From positions 186,001 through 250,000 of the forward strand of contig JAIEOQ010000003.1 of the NCBI GenBank assembly GCA_019750335.1: 64,000 nucleotides of DNA, given 5' to 3'. The first letter of the stretch is position 1; each line of letters starts with the position of its first letter. Positions 9,006 to 17,454 of this stretch are shown piece by piece. The notes under the pieces are model-generated. The model made no database searches, was not told where the DNA came from, and saw only the letters and a list, made by a program, of their open reading frames with translations. This stretch comes from Candidatus Obscuribacterales bacterium (GTDB lineage: Bacteria; Cyanobacteriota; Vampirovibrionia; Obscuribacterales; Obscuribacteraceae). The position numbers and the translations under genes are program-made.

Positions 9006-9959
9006 GTGCCGGAAGAGCAAGCCGAAATTAAACTTGGCGAGTTGCTTGTAGCTGTCGGTGTTGTTTCAAGCGGAGATCTGCAAGAAGCGATCCAAATCGG
9101 ACGTCGAATGAACTTACCGATCGGTAGGGTTCTTATCATGTCCGGATTGGTAAGCGAAATCAATTTACATTCGGCTTTGGAAGCCCAATCGCTTGTGCGC
9201 GACGGATTGATCGAATTAAAAACCGCTTCCGGCGCTCTCAAGCATGCCTGCCAATCAGGCAAAAGTTTGAAAGAAACTTTGAAAGAGATGCAATGGGCTC
9301 CGCTCAAGGATGTTCAATCGAATAAACTTGGTGAGCTTCTGCTTGAAGCCGGTATCATCACGCCTTTTCAGTTAGAAGCGGCTCTGTATGTAAGTACCGA
9401 AACGGGGATGCCGCTTGGTGGAACTTTGGTGATGCAAGGCTCACTCTCCTCCCAGCTGCTCCCGACTATTCTTGATGCTCAAGAAAGTATTCGTCAGGGA
9501 AAGCTGAATCGCAGCCAAGCTGTGGAAAGCTTAAAAGCTAATTTTGAATTTTTTGCTCGCACAATCGGTAGTGAGCACAAAGAAGAAGCAAAGAATGTTA
9601 CGACTTCGTCGGTGCGTAGTTCAATTCTTACTTCCAATTTGAGTGAACCAGAGCCGGCTAAGGCTTCGGAATGGGTCTTAATTGATTTACTTGTGGCTTC
9701 GGGGTTGTGTGACGAAAATCAGCTTGAGCGTGTGGTCCGAGCTGCCTGGCAAAATTTGGAGCTCTCCAAACAGATGATCCTCAATGCCAAACTTTTGGAT
9801 CGTGCTGATCTGGACGTGGCTTTGCATTGCTATCAACTGCTTTTGAAAGGTGTTATCAATGAAGAACAAGCAAGCAAAGCTTTGCAGACATGCCGTGCCA
9901 AAGGTTTAGGTTTAGTGCAAGCGTTGCATGAGATGGGCGTGGTTTTGCCGATCAAATAA
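9006..9959 (+). CDS. Triple MshEN-like module protein
   Basis: A 317-residue soluble protein made of three repeats of roughly 95 residues: LGELLVAVGVVSSGDLQEA, LGELLLEAGIITPFQLEAA and LIDLLVASGLCDENQLERV. Each is followed by a helix ending in a Q-x-x-x-x-GKL or GVI plus QA turn. This is the MshEN/GspE-N type of fold, known in pilus and secretion ATPases for binding cyclic-di-GMP. No ATPase domain is attached. The start is GTG, with GAGGGAT inside the end of htpX, suggesting translational coupling. A relative is at 3555-4589. A signalling or scaffold role is inference. Confidence 0.78.
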   Translation: MPEEQAEIKLGELLVAVGVVSSGDLQEAIQIGRRMNLPIGRVLIMSGLVSEINLHSALEAQSLVRDGLIELKTASGALKHACQSGKSLKETLKEMQWAPLKDVQSNKLGELLLEAGIITPFQLEAALYVSTETGMPLGGTLVMQGSLSSQLLPTILDAQESIRQGKLNRSQAVESLKANFEFFARTIGSEHKEEAKNVTTSSVRSSILTSNLSEPEPAKASEWVLIDLLVASGLCDENQLERVVRAAWQNLELSKQMILNAKLLDRADLDVALHCYQLLLKGVINEEQASKALQTCRAKGLGLVQALHEMGVVLPIK

Positions 9960-9960
9960 A

Positions 9961-10935
9961 TCAATGGCTGATTGCATCAAGCTCTTGACGCAAAGCTGAT
10001 GTTGTTGAATTATCCTTGCCTAAAGCATCCTCGTTGAGCTTCAAAGCTTCTTGCATATAATATGTAGCCGTTTCTTTTTTGTGCTCTTTGAGATACAGAT
10101 TGGCAAGGGCTAGGTCGGCTTTGGCTACTTCCAGTTTGGCTTTAGCTGAAGGCAACTTTGAGCCGAGTGTACGGACTCGTTTGTACATCTGTTTTGCCGT
10201 CCAGCGTCCCGTACTTAGAGACGAAGCGTTTTCGCTTTCGGCTTTATGCATATCGGCAAGCTTATTTAAGGAGACCAACATATCATTGATATGCTCTTCG
10301 GTAGGCGCTTCCCCATCGATATCTTGTTCGTTCAAATCGATAATTGAAACCGGAGCGTCGCTTTGACCGGAAGTGTTTTTCTTTAGGTGCAAAGCTTGAG
10401 AATATAAGCGTGAGGCCAACTCTGCTTGAGAAGTGTTGCTATATTTTCCGGCTAATTTTTCAGAGGCTACTTGCAAAGCCATAACTGCTTCGGGATCATT
10501 TTTTAGAGCACCGGAGGCGGCAATGGAGCTGACAACACGATAAATATCTTCAGGAAAAAGCGATGCTAAATCGCGCAACATTGTTTTATTGTTAGCAGTG
10601 CGAAATATAGCCCACATCGCTCCGTCTCTAGCCATATGAGCTGTACGTTTCTTCTCTTTGTTATTGTCCGGCGTTGACGGTGAATTTTGCTCGGCGCTCT
10701 TTAGTTTATTCTCTTCTTGGCTTTCGTATTGAGCTAAATGAGGCAACATTTGAGCGATAGCTTCCATGCGGGCTAATTCATGTTGCCGCTCGTTGAATTG
10801 CATGGTGACAAAAGTGCCGATATAAGCAGCATAAAAAGTGACTAGCACTTTAATGATATCGAGCGAATGCTCCCAGGTCAGCCAAGCGAATCGCTTTTTG
10901 CCCGAATCGACTTTTTCTGTGTCTTTTTCAGTCAT
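9961..10935 (-). CDS. Membrane-anchored TPR-like protein
   Basis: A 324-residue protein with one membrane span near residues 28-48 (IIKVLVTFYAAYIGTFV) preceded by a charged cytoplasmic tail. The rest is helical and charged, with a TPR-like region at the C terminus (ALANLYLKEHKKETATYYMQEAL). It ends 1 bp from the stop of the convergent MshEN-like gene. The function is unknown; a scaffold is likely from the repeat content. Confidence 0.7.
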   Translation of the reverse strand: MTEKDTEKVDSGKKRFAWLTWEHSLDIIKVLVTFYAAYIGTFVTMQFNERQHELARMEAIAQMLPHLAQYESQEENKLKSAEQNSPSTPDNNKEKKRTAHMARDGAMWAIFRTANNKTMLRDLASLFPEDIYRVVSSIAASGALKNDPEAVMALQVASEKLAGKYSNTSQAELASRLYSQALHLKKNTSGQSDAPVSIIDLNEQDIDGEAPTEEHINDMLVSLNKLADMHKAESENASSLSTGRWTAKQMYKRVRTLGSKLPSAKAKLEVAKADLALANLYLKEHKKETATYYMQEALKLNEDALGKDNSTTSALRQELDAISH

Positions 10936-11031
10936 TGTCTCTGATTTTCAAGTACTTCCAGCTACCGCGTTACAATGTTACTATCCTACAATAGTGGCAA
11001 CCCTTTGCGCCTAACCTCAGGAAGTAACTTC

Positions 11032-11667
11032 ATGTCAGCAACTCTAATGGAAAGTTTAAAGCAAACCACATTGCCATCCCATCAAACAGCTGAAGGAAGC
11101 GACTTTCAAGGCTACCTTTTTAACGGTAAGCTGCCGTTATCGGTTTATATCCAATATTTAGGGCAACTTTATCTCGTCCATCGTTTTATGGAGCAAGAGA
11201 TGAAGCGTCACGCCAAGTCCGGTAATGTTCTGGCAAAAGTAATTGTCGAAGAACAGATGCAAGAAGAATTTTTGCGTAAAGACCTGCTCAGCCTGTCTTG
11301 TGATCCTACTCAAATCAAAGCTTTGCCGGCTACAGCACAATTGCTTAAAATCATGGAACAATATAGTGTCCGTTATCCGGAAGCTTTGCTTGGTTTTCAT
11401 TATGTAATGCTTGGTAGCAAACATGGTGCCAAATTGGTGGCACGAAACGTAAAAGCCAGTTATGGATTTACTGAAGAAGCCGGAGCTTTGTATTTCGATC
11501 CTTATGGCGGGCACTTTATGGAATTATGGCTAAAGTTCAAGTCCGACATGAACGAGTTGTCCTTGACCGCTGAACAGCAAGAAGAGTTTTGCGCTGCGGC
11601 AACAGAAATGTTCAAAGGGATAACTTTTATCGGTGATGCTTTAATGGCTTCAGTCGTCGTCAGGTAA
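11032..11667 (+). CDS. Biliverdin-producing heme oxygenase
   Basis: A 211-residue all-helical protein of the heme oxygenase family, which opens heme to biliverdin, CO and iron using reduced electron carriers. The N terminus LKQTTLPSHQTAE has the usual proximal heme-ligand histidine (His17). A distal-helix stretch LGSKHGAKLVAR fits the flexible glycine region, though it is divergent. The frame opens earlier at 10975, but the ATG at 11032 has an AGGAAG ribosome site and matches the family N terminus. The 3' end overlaps the convergent kinase gene by 18 bp. In cyanobacterial relatives the product feeds bilin synthesis; here iron recovery or signalling is equally possible. Confidence 0.82.
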   Translation: MSATLMESLKQTTLPSHQTAEGSDFQGYLFNGKLPLSVYIQYLGQLYLVHRFMEQEMKRHAKSGNVLAKVIVEEQMQEEFLRKDLLSLSCDPTQIKALPATAQLLKIMEQYSVRYPEALLGFHYVMLGSKHGAKLVARNVKASYGFTEEAGALYFDPYGGHFMELWLKFKSDMNELSLTAEQQEEFCAAATEMFKGITFIGDALMASVVVR

Positions 11668-13701
11668 AGCAAGCGCGCGGGCTTCTTTGCCCAACTTTTC
11701 TGCTTCGTCTTTCTGACCCACTTGGCGCAACAAATCAGCATAACTGTTCAAGCATTCGGCAAGAAGCAGATTGTCGTTCGGAAAATATTTCCTTGTCATG
11801 GAAAGCGCTTTTTCCAATTCCACTTTTGATTCATTTAAATCGCTTTGGTCGCGATCAAACTGTCCTAGTTTCAAATAAGCTTTAATCAAATTTTGGGTTG
11901 ATTGATTGGAGCCGAGGTCGGCGTAATCCTCCCTTATGTTCAAAGCTTCAAACAGTAGAGGCCGGACATCGGGTAACTTTTGTTGTGCTTTCAAGCAATC
12001 AGCCAATGCCAGTTTGAATTCGGCCACTTGTTCGTTCTTGTGAATTCGCAAGCGCTGAAAAACTGTGATTGCTTCTTTAAGCAACGATTCTTCTTGCCGG
12101 TACAAACCGCGGGCATGAAGGCGCTGCGAAGTCATAAGCACACGGCTTGTATTCGCTTCCGCTTCAAGTTGATTGATAGTGGAGCGCACTCCCGATTCGG
12201 ATGATTTTTTCAAACTGCGCAAACGAGCTTTAGTATCTTTCAGTTCGGCAAGCGTTTCTTGTGTCGCTAAATCGATCAATTCCTGATTCGCTTTCTCTTG
12301 CTCGGCAAACATTCCACATCGCCCATAAACATCCGCTAATTGCTGCACTGTAAATTTCAAGCGGGCATTTCCATCCTGGAAATTTTTTGTCACTGATTTT
12401 GCTTCAAGAAAAAGTTTTTTTGCTTCATCACAGTTATTGCTGCGTATCTGTTCTTGCGCTTTACCGATAAGGTATGTCCAGCGCCATTTGTTGATTGGTG
12501 TGCCCTGATCGCCTTCCGGACCAGGCCAGAAAGTAACATAAGCTGAGGCGGCGATTATGGCTAAAAGAACCAGAGCGGCAACTGCTTTTTGAGCAAAAGA
12601 AAAAGTACGTTTGGCTATTTTGCCGTTATCAGCACTGAGAGAAAGTTTCATGCGCTCCCAAGTCTTACTTAAAGCGTTCCGAGCCGACGGGTCGGTAACG
12701 GCTCCGGGACGTAGTCCCTGAACGCCGCTATCAAGTGCGGCATCAAGAATGCTTTGTCTGAGCTCGGCTGCTGAAGAATAGCGATCGTCGGCATCTTTAG
12801 CCAGACATTTCATGATTACAAACTCAAGCGGTTTCGGAATATTTAGATTCGGTGCGCTATCCGTAAAGGAAGGAGGTTTTTCGTTTAGATGTTTAACCAC
12901 TGTATTGATGAAACTGTCACCCATCAAAGGCGGTACGCCGGACAAAGTTTCATACATCAAACAACCAAGCGAATAAATGTCCGAACGAGTATCCATCGGA
13001 CGTCCGTTGCACTGCTCTGGACTCATGTATAAAGGGCTGCCGAATATTTCGCCGGTTTGAGTCAGCTGCTGTTGCGTTTTTCCTTGCTGCGGTAAGACTT
13101 TGGCAATGCCAAAGTCTACTATTTTCACTAGATCACTGCCGTCGTCTTGAGGCATCAGCACAAGGTTGCTTGGCTTAAGATCGCGATGAATGATCCCTTT
13201 TTTGTGCGCATGTTCAAGCCCGTCGCAAGCTTGTCTGAAAATATCTACAGCGCGATTTATTTCAATATGTTCGTTCTCTTCAAGCAAGTCGGCAAGCGAT
13301 TTTCCTTCAAGGCAATCCATCACGAAGTAAGCTTGTCCGCTTGCTGTTATACCAAAATCATGGACATTGACTATATTTTGATGTGAAAGTGAGCTTGCCG
13401 CTCTTGATTCGCGCTGAAAACGTTGCACAGCAAGTTCGTCGGCCACCAAATGTTCATGCAAAAGTTTGATAGCAACAAGACGCTCCATATATTTGTGTCT
13501 TGCCTTGTAGACGATACTCATCCCGCCTTGACCAAGAATCGAGATGATCTGATATTTTTCGGCAAATGTTGTGCCAATCAGCGGATCTTCGGTAATATCA
13601 ATCAATAAAGTTCCGTCCGCCGTACATTTCAGCTCAGAGGCAGGAAATTCTTTTTGGCAGCGAGGACATTTTTTGCGTGCTTGGCTGTTTGGCGTGTTCA
13701 C
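11650..13701 (-). CDS. Ser/Thr protein kinase with zinc ribbon and TPR tail
   Basis: A 683-residue membrane kinase. It starts with a short ribbon with CPRC (12-15) and a third Cys at 26, then a PknB-type kinase domain (about 50-320). The domain has GQGGMS in the P-loop, Lys79, Glu98, HRD (172-174), DFG (196-198) and MSPEQ, so it looks active. A membrane span follows at about 372-392, then roughly 290 residues of TPR-like helices placed outside the cytoplasm, probably the sensing or partner-binding part. The start is GTG. This architecture is common in Cyanobacteria and relatives. Targets are unknown. Confidence 0.9.
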   Translation of the reverse strand: MNTPNSQARKKCPRCQKEFPASELKCTADGTLLIDITEDPLIGTTFAEKYQIISILGQGGMSIVYKARHKYMERLVAIKLLHEHLVADELAVQRFQRESRAASSLSHQNIVNVHDFGITASGQAYFVMDCLEGKSLADLLEENEHIEINRAVDIFRQACDGLEHAHKKGIIHRDLKPSNLVLMPQDDGSDLVKIVDFGIAKVLPQQGKTQQQLTQTGEIFGSPLYMSPEQCNGRPMDTRSDIYSLGCLMYETLSGVPPLMGDSFINTVVKHLNEKPPSFTDSAPNLNIPKPLEFVIMKCLAKDADDRYSSAAELRQSILDAALDSGVQGLRPGAVTDPSARNALSKTWERMKLSLSADNGKIAKRTFSFAQKAVAALVLLAIIAASAYVTFWPGPEGDQGTPINKWRWTYLIGKAQEQIRSNNCDEAKKLFLEAKSVTKNFQDGNARLKFTVQQLADVYGRCGMFAEQEKANQELIDLATQETLAELKDTKARLRSLKKSSESGVRSTINQLEAEANTSRVLMTSQRLHARGLYRQEESLLKEAITVFQRLRIHKNEQVAEFKLALADCLKAQQKLPDVRPLLFEALNIREDYADLGSNQSTQNLIKAYLKLGQFDRDQSDLNESKVELEKALSMTRKYFPNDNLLLAECLNSYADLLRQVGQKDEAEKLGKEARALALPDDD

Positions 13702-13831
13702 TTATTGTCCAGCGTAGACGATACGATACATTGTACCCGCTCCCGGTATGGTCGTAGCATGTAGCGCTAAATCATGTCCGCAACGTCCGATAACCGTTGT
13801 TCATGCGTTTGAAATTGGGTAAATCAAAAAC

Positions 13832-14299
13832 ATGAGCAAAACTGCAACCACTCTTCTGGATCATCTTTTGGAGCAGTCGGATCAATCCGGCAGCTGCCAG
13901 GAGCACATCCTGGAACAATGTCATTATGCTTCGCAAAATGTTGAGCAAGTGATGGGGGAGAAGTTTAATCAACTTGTCGCTGAAATTGAAAATGACTTGG
14001 GCAATCCGCAGCAGAATTTGCAGGTCTTTCAAGAAGACGGTAAAAAAGTACCTTTGCCTAAATGGTTACAAGAAGCGCTTAACGTAGCCGGCGCCAGCAG
14101 ACTTTTAAAAGTGGCGTATTGGAAACGCGAAACCGGATATAGCTACATTATGCTCAAAATTGATCTTGACTCGCGAGATCGTCCAAATTATTACAATCTT
14201 GTTCTAGGATCGCGTCGACGCATAGCTACTAACATTCGCTTGGATAAACTAAAACAAGAACGACCTTGGTGGTCATTTCTTTTTCCCGGGCGTCATTGA
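13832..14299 (+). CDS. Hypothetical protein, 155 residues
   Basis: A soluble 155-residue protein with a helical N-terminal half and a basic, aromatic C terminus (ERPWWSFLFPG). No signal peptide, membrane span or known motif is seen. It is divergent from the kinase gene and converges on the TonB-like gene with 1 bp between the stops. Family not recognised. Confidence 0.6.
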   Translation: MSKTATTLLDHLLEQSDQSGSCQEHILEQCHYASQNVEQVMGEKFNQLVAEIENDLGNPQQNLQVFQEDGKKVPLPKWLQEALNVAGASRLLKVAYWKRETGYSYIMLKIDLDSRDRPNYYNLVLGSRRRIATNIRLDKLKQERPWWSFLFPGRH

Positions 14300-14300
14300 A

Positions 14301-15476
14301 TTAAAAAGCTTGTCGCCTACCGGTGAAAACGCTGTAGTCAAAAGTAAATTTGATATCGATTTCGTCGGGAGAGCCAGCCGGTAAATTCGGAAAAGGCGAA
14401 GAAGTTTTGATCGCCGTAACCGCTGCTTGATCGACAATGGCTAAGCCGGATGAGGTCACAAGCTTGATCGCGTAAGATGAGCCGTCTTTGCGAATCTTGA
14501 ATTTGAGAGTGCAAGATTTTGACTCTTCGCCGCGGGGCGGATACCAGTTCTTTTTAATTCGTTTTTGTATTTCAGCAAGATAAGAACCGAAGTCCACACC
14601 ATTGCCGTCGCCGGAATCACCATTGCCATTTCCGCCGCCGGCGCTTGTGCTGCCGCTGTCGCTACCACCTTGTGCTGCTGGTGGTTCGTTGCTTTGGACA
14701 ACTGAATCGGCAACAGGCTTGTCAGTCGGTACTGCCACTGCAACCGGTGTCGGTTGTGGTGGTACCACATGTGGTTTCACTGGTTCCGGTTTTGGTTTTG
14801 GTGTTTCCACTTTGGCCGGAGCTGGTTTTGCTTCTTGTTTCGGTTTCGCCGGCGCCGGTGGTGGTGGTTCCGGAATATCCTGAACCAGTTCGATATCTGT
14901 GGATTGTTTTTGCGGTGGCGGTGGTGCCATGACAAAAACAACCAGAATAAGCAAAGCGCAAATTATAGAGAAGTGTGCCAGATAAGAACCGCTTGTCGCT
15001 TCAGGCATAGTTAGAACGAAGCGGGCAAAACTTTTGCCATGTTCCTGTTGTTTGGCGTGATCGTATGCTTCGCGCATGGCATAAACGACAAAGCTCAAAA
15101 TCAAACAGAGATAAACGAGTGTGACCGCTCGACCCGTATGGATGATTTCAAGAGTTTTGTGAATGTCAAGCTTAGGCGTGATGTGTAAAATGGCTGCCAA
15201 CTGAGTTATTCCGGTAAGCAGCGGTTCAGTGCCGAAAAGCAGGGCTAAGAGCCCGATATTAGCTGCTGTTACTCCTAAGAAAAGCAGACCTTTGCCGGTT
15301 TCACCGTTGTAAAGTTGTCCGCAGCCCGGTATCAAAGAAAGCGCGGCAGCGCGACGTGGGTCTCTGTGAGGACGAGACATCACTGTCGGCTTTTTGTTAT
15401 GCACGGTACTTTGAATATCTGAATCAGGCATTTCCCTGGTGCTTTGCCGCTCTTCGAGGGTTTCGGGACTCTTCAT
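14301..15476 (-). CDS. TonB-type energy transducer fused to a multi-span membrane module
   Basis: A 391-residue protein. The N-terminal part (about 40-150) is a membrane module with LIPGCGQLYNGETGKG, the glycine/tyrosine signature of TM2/DUF5683-like proteins, and several hydrophobic spans. A further span (about 170-186) leads into a Pro/Lys-rich linker (EPPPPAPAKPK and beyond), then a glycine-rich spacer and a C-terminal TonB domain (SYLAEIQKRIKKNWYPPRG to the end). TonB proteins couple the inner-membrane proton force to outer-membrane receptors. No ExbB, ExbD or receptor genes are adjacent. The extra membrane module is unusual. Confidence 0.82.
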   Translation of the reverse strand: MKSPETLEERQSTREMPDSDIQSTVHNKKPTVMSRPHRDPRRAAALSLIPGCGQLYNGETGKGLLFLGVTAANIGLLALLFGTEPLLTGITQLAAILHITPKLDIHKTLEIIHTGRAVTLVYLCLILSFVVYAMREAYDHAKQQEHGKSFARFVLTMPEATSGSYLAHFSIICALLILVVFVMAPPPPQKQSTDIELVQDIPEPPPPAPAKPKQEAKPAPAKVETPKPKPEPVKPHVVPPQPTPVAVAVPTDKPVADSVVQSNEPPAAQGGSDSGSTSAGGGNGNGDSGDGNGVDFGSYLAEIQKRIKKNWYPPRGEESKSCTLKFKIRKDGSSYAIKLVTSSGLAIVDQAAVTAIKTSSPFPNLPAGSPDEIDIKFTFDYSVFTGRRQAF

Positions 15477-15636
15477 TGACCTTTTAATGCCACCATAAAT
15501 TTGGTCCAGGGATTAAGACACTATTGTCCGATATTTTACTTAAGATGTCATATATTCCTTAGGCATTACTTAACTCAAGTAAAAATCTCTTGATGTCAAT
15601 AGAGGCTGGGAAAGCCGACGCTGCTGAGGTTTAAGT

Positions 15637-15656
15637 TATACCGATTTTTCGGTATA
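15637..15656. promoter_or_regulatory. Perfect inverted repeat upstream of the TPR/VOC gene
   Basis: TATACCGA (15637-15644) pairs with TCGGTATA (15649-15656) around TTTT. It lies in the 226-bp gap between the divergent TonB and TPR/VOC genes, 47 bp before the latter's TTG start. It may be an operator or an RNA hairpin; its 4-nt loop allows either. Confidence 0.45.
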
Positions 15657-15702
15657 TAGCCAACAAGCTATTCTGAAGTTTAAATCACTAAGGAGCCCTC
15701 CC

Positions 15703-16386
15703 TTGACAGCGAATCCACAGTTTCTTGAAAAAGCCAAACTAGCTCTTGGCGAAACGGATAGTGAGAAGGCTGAAGCAATTTATTTTGCTCTTATTCAAGA
15801 AATAGAATCGCTGTACGGAAAAAGTCAAAAAGATGTGGCCAATGAGCTACAACGCATCGCTAAAAGTATTGAAGCTACCGGACAAACCGATGCGGCTATG
15901 GAGTTCAAGCAGCGTACTTGCGAAGTTATGCTGAAAATAAGTATGGCCGAAAGACAGCGTAACAGACCGCCTGCGCCGCAGAAAGAAACGCCAAGTATTC
16001 CTGTTCGCAGTGAAACAAGCTTTTGGAGCCGTTCGGACATTCTTTTGCTTGCTACTTCAGATTTTGAAGCACAACTTTCTTTTTTTACTGAATCAGCGCA
16101 AATGCCAGTTTTAAAAACTTCGGCAGAACGAGGTAAGCGTCTGGCTCTTCTCGATTTTGGTTTGGCATATAAAATACTCTTGCTGGAAAGCCGGCAGCTA
16201 TCGGGGTATTTACCACTTTTATTTGCCGAAAAATTTGATGAGGCGGTTAAGCATCTTCGTTTGCTAGGTTTTACATCGATTCCGGCATCCCTGGATTTAC
16301 CCGGCGGTGCCGGCAGTGTTTTTCGTGATCGTGGCGGCAACTCTTATGCGCTTATGCGTATTGAATGTTTGAAATTTCTGCAATAA
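15703..16386 (+). CDS. TPR-like plus VOC (glyoxalase-like) fold protein
   Basis: A 227-residue soluble protein starting at TTG, supported by AGGAG seven bases upstream. Residues 1-75 form TPR-like helices (KAEAIYFALIQEIESLYG). From about residue 105 the pattern LLLATSDFEAQLSFF and the ending FRDRGGNSYALMRIE resemble one half of a VOC/glyoxalase domain. The metal ligands usual for active VOC enzymes are not evident, so it may be a binding protein. The fusion is uncommon; the assignment of the second half is moderate. Confidence 0.6.
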   Translation: MTANPQFLEKAKLALGETDSEKAEAIYFALIQEIESLYGKSQKDVANELQRIAKSIEATGQTDAAMEFKQRTCEVMLKISMAERQRNRPPAPQKETPSIPVRSETSFWSRSDILLLATSDFEAQLSFFTESAQMPVLKTSAERGKRLALLDFGLAYKILLLESRQLSGYLPLLFAEKFDEAVKHLRLLGFTSIPASLDLPGGAGSVFRDRGGNSYALMRIECLKFLQ

Positions 16387-16452
16387 GAAATACGCCGACA
16401 TACTTTTATGTTGCCGGCGATATTTCAGTATTCTGTTTAGTGACTTTAGTAA

Positions 16453-16962
16453 TTAATGCCCGGCAGCATAAGCTTGCTGTCCTGATGTGACCAATCTATA
16501 AAGAGCCCAATTTACATCATCGGCACCCATATAACCGATAATTCCCGAGACTTTGTCGCCTTCTTCGTCGACACACATCAAGGTCGGTACCTGGGTAACG
16601 TTATAACGAGCTACCAGCTCAGCATTGGCTGGGTCTCTGGCATCGACAAGTTGGAAATCGACTTTGTCGGCAAATTTGCCTTTAACGTTGTCGATAACCT
16701 GATCGAACATCACGCAAAAGGGACAATTTTGGCTATAAAACTGTATCGCGCGAGGTTTGACTTTAGACTCAGCCATTTTTGCCATTTTTTGTGTAATGGC
16801 AGCTGCTTTGTCAGCCATTTCCGACATTAAATTGTCGTCGTCCGTATTTGTTTGTGGTACGTGTCCGGGTTGGGCTTCTGCCCGGTCGTTCATACCGAAA
16901 GATAGTAATACCGTTCCTGCAAGAAACAGGTAGCTTTTTTCAAGCCAATTCGTTTTAAGCAC
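16453..16962 (-). CDS. Exported thioredoxin-like protein
   Basis: A 169-residue protein with a signal peptide ending in RAEA at about residue 30, a short linker and a thioredoxin fold. The redox motif is CPFC (80-83) in FYSQNCPFC, and the cis-proline is in VTQVPTL. It is likely a periplasmic thiol-disulfide oxidoreductase or reductase. The start is GTG with a strong AAGGAGG ribosome site. Substrate is unknown; the exported cysteine-rich proteins of this genome are possible clients by inference. Confidence 0.85.
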   Translation of the reverse strand: MLKTNWLEKSYLFLAGTVLLSFGMNDRAEAQPGHVPQTNTDDDNLMSEMADKAAAITQKMAKMAESKVKPRAIQFYSQNCPFCVMFDQVIDNVKGKFADKVDFQLVDARDPANAELVARYNVTQVPTLMCVDEEGDKVSGIIGYMGADDVNWALYRLVTSGQQAYAAGH

Positions 16963-17090
16963 TGCTTGCCTCCTTCGTGATCGAGCAATTCACCAGAAGA
17001 CTAAAAAAATCCGCCATTAAGTATATCTATACCCAAATTTACAGAAAAAACGTGTTTTTTCTTTTGCCTAGGATTAAATATTTGAATATG

Positions 17091-17444
17091 CTAGTTTTGC
17101 CGGTCCGAAACGTCGGTACGGATAGGGGTGGCGAAAATCATATTGATTATGGCTGTTTTTCTTGTGAAATAAGCGTTTTCGGTATCATTTAAAGCTTGCC
17201 TTAGTTTGCCTGAGATCGGCGCGTATATATACGAACGCGGTTCGCCCTCGACGGCACGCAATAAGCCGTCATTAACGAAATTTTCCAGAGCGGCTGCAAC
17301 TACGGTTTCGGACATATATAATCCACGGCACAGTTCGCTTGCTGTTTTTGCCGCTTCATTTTTTTTCAGGAGGAGAAGAAGTTCCAGCTGCCAAACTGAA
17401 CGTACGTATCGTCTAAGAAACAAGTTTATATTCATGTCCATCAT
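17091..17444 (-). CDS. Winged-helix transcriptional regulator-like protein
   Basis: A 117-residue protein with a winged helix: SVWQLELLLLLKKN, AKTASELCRGLYMSETVVAAAL and a wing near GEPRSYIYAP. It starts 10 bp after the stop of the GT20 enzyme gene and is probably cotranscribed with it. Such a partner could control trehalose synthesis, but this is inference from position. Confidence 0.68.
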   Translation of the reverse strand: MMDMNINLFLRRYVRSVWQLELLLLLKKNEAAKTASELCRGLYMSETVVAAALENFVNDGLLRAVEGEPRSYIYAPISGKLRQALNDTENAYFTRKTAIINMIFATPIRTDVSDRQN

Positions 17445-17454
17445 GGTCGTAAAT

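Noticed and set aside
16393..16419. CGCCG hairpin between the VOC-like and thioredoxin genes
   Set aside because: The stem has a three-base bulge and no T run on either strand.
17044..17061. A6/T6 hairpin as terminator of the winged-helix gene
   Set aside because: The stem is almost all A/T with a two-base loop, so it is too weak to call.
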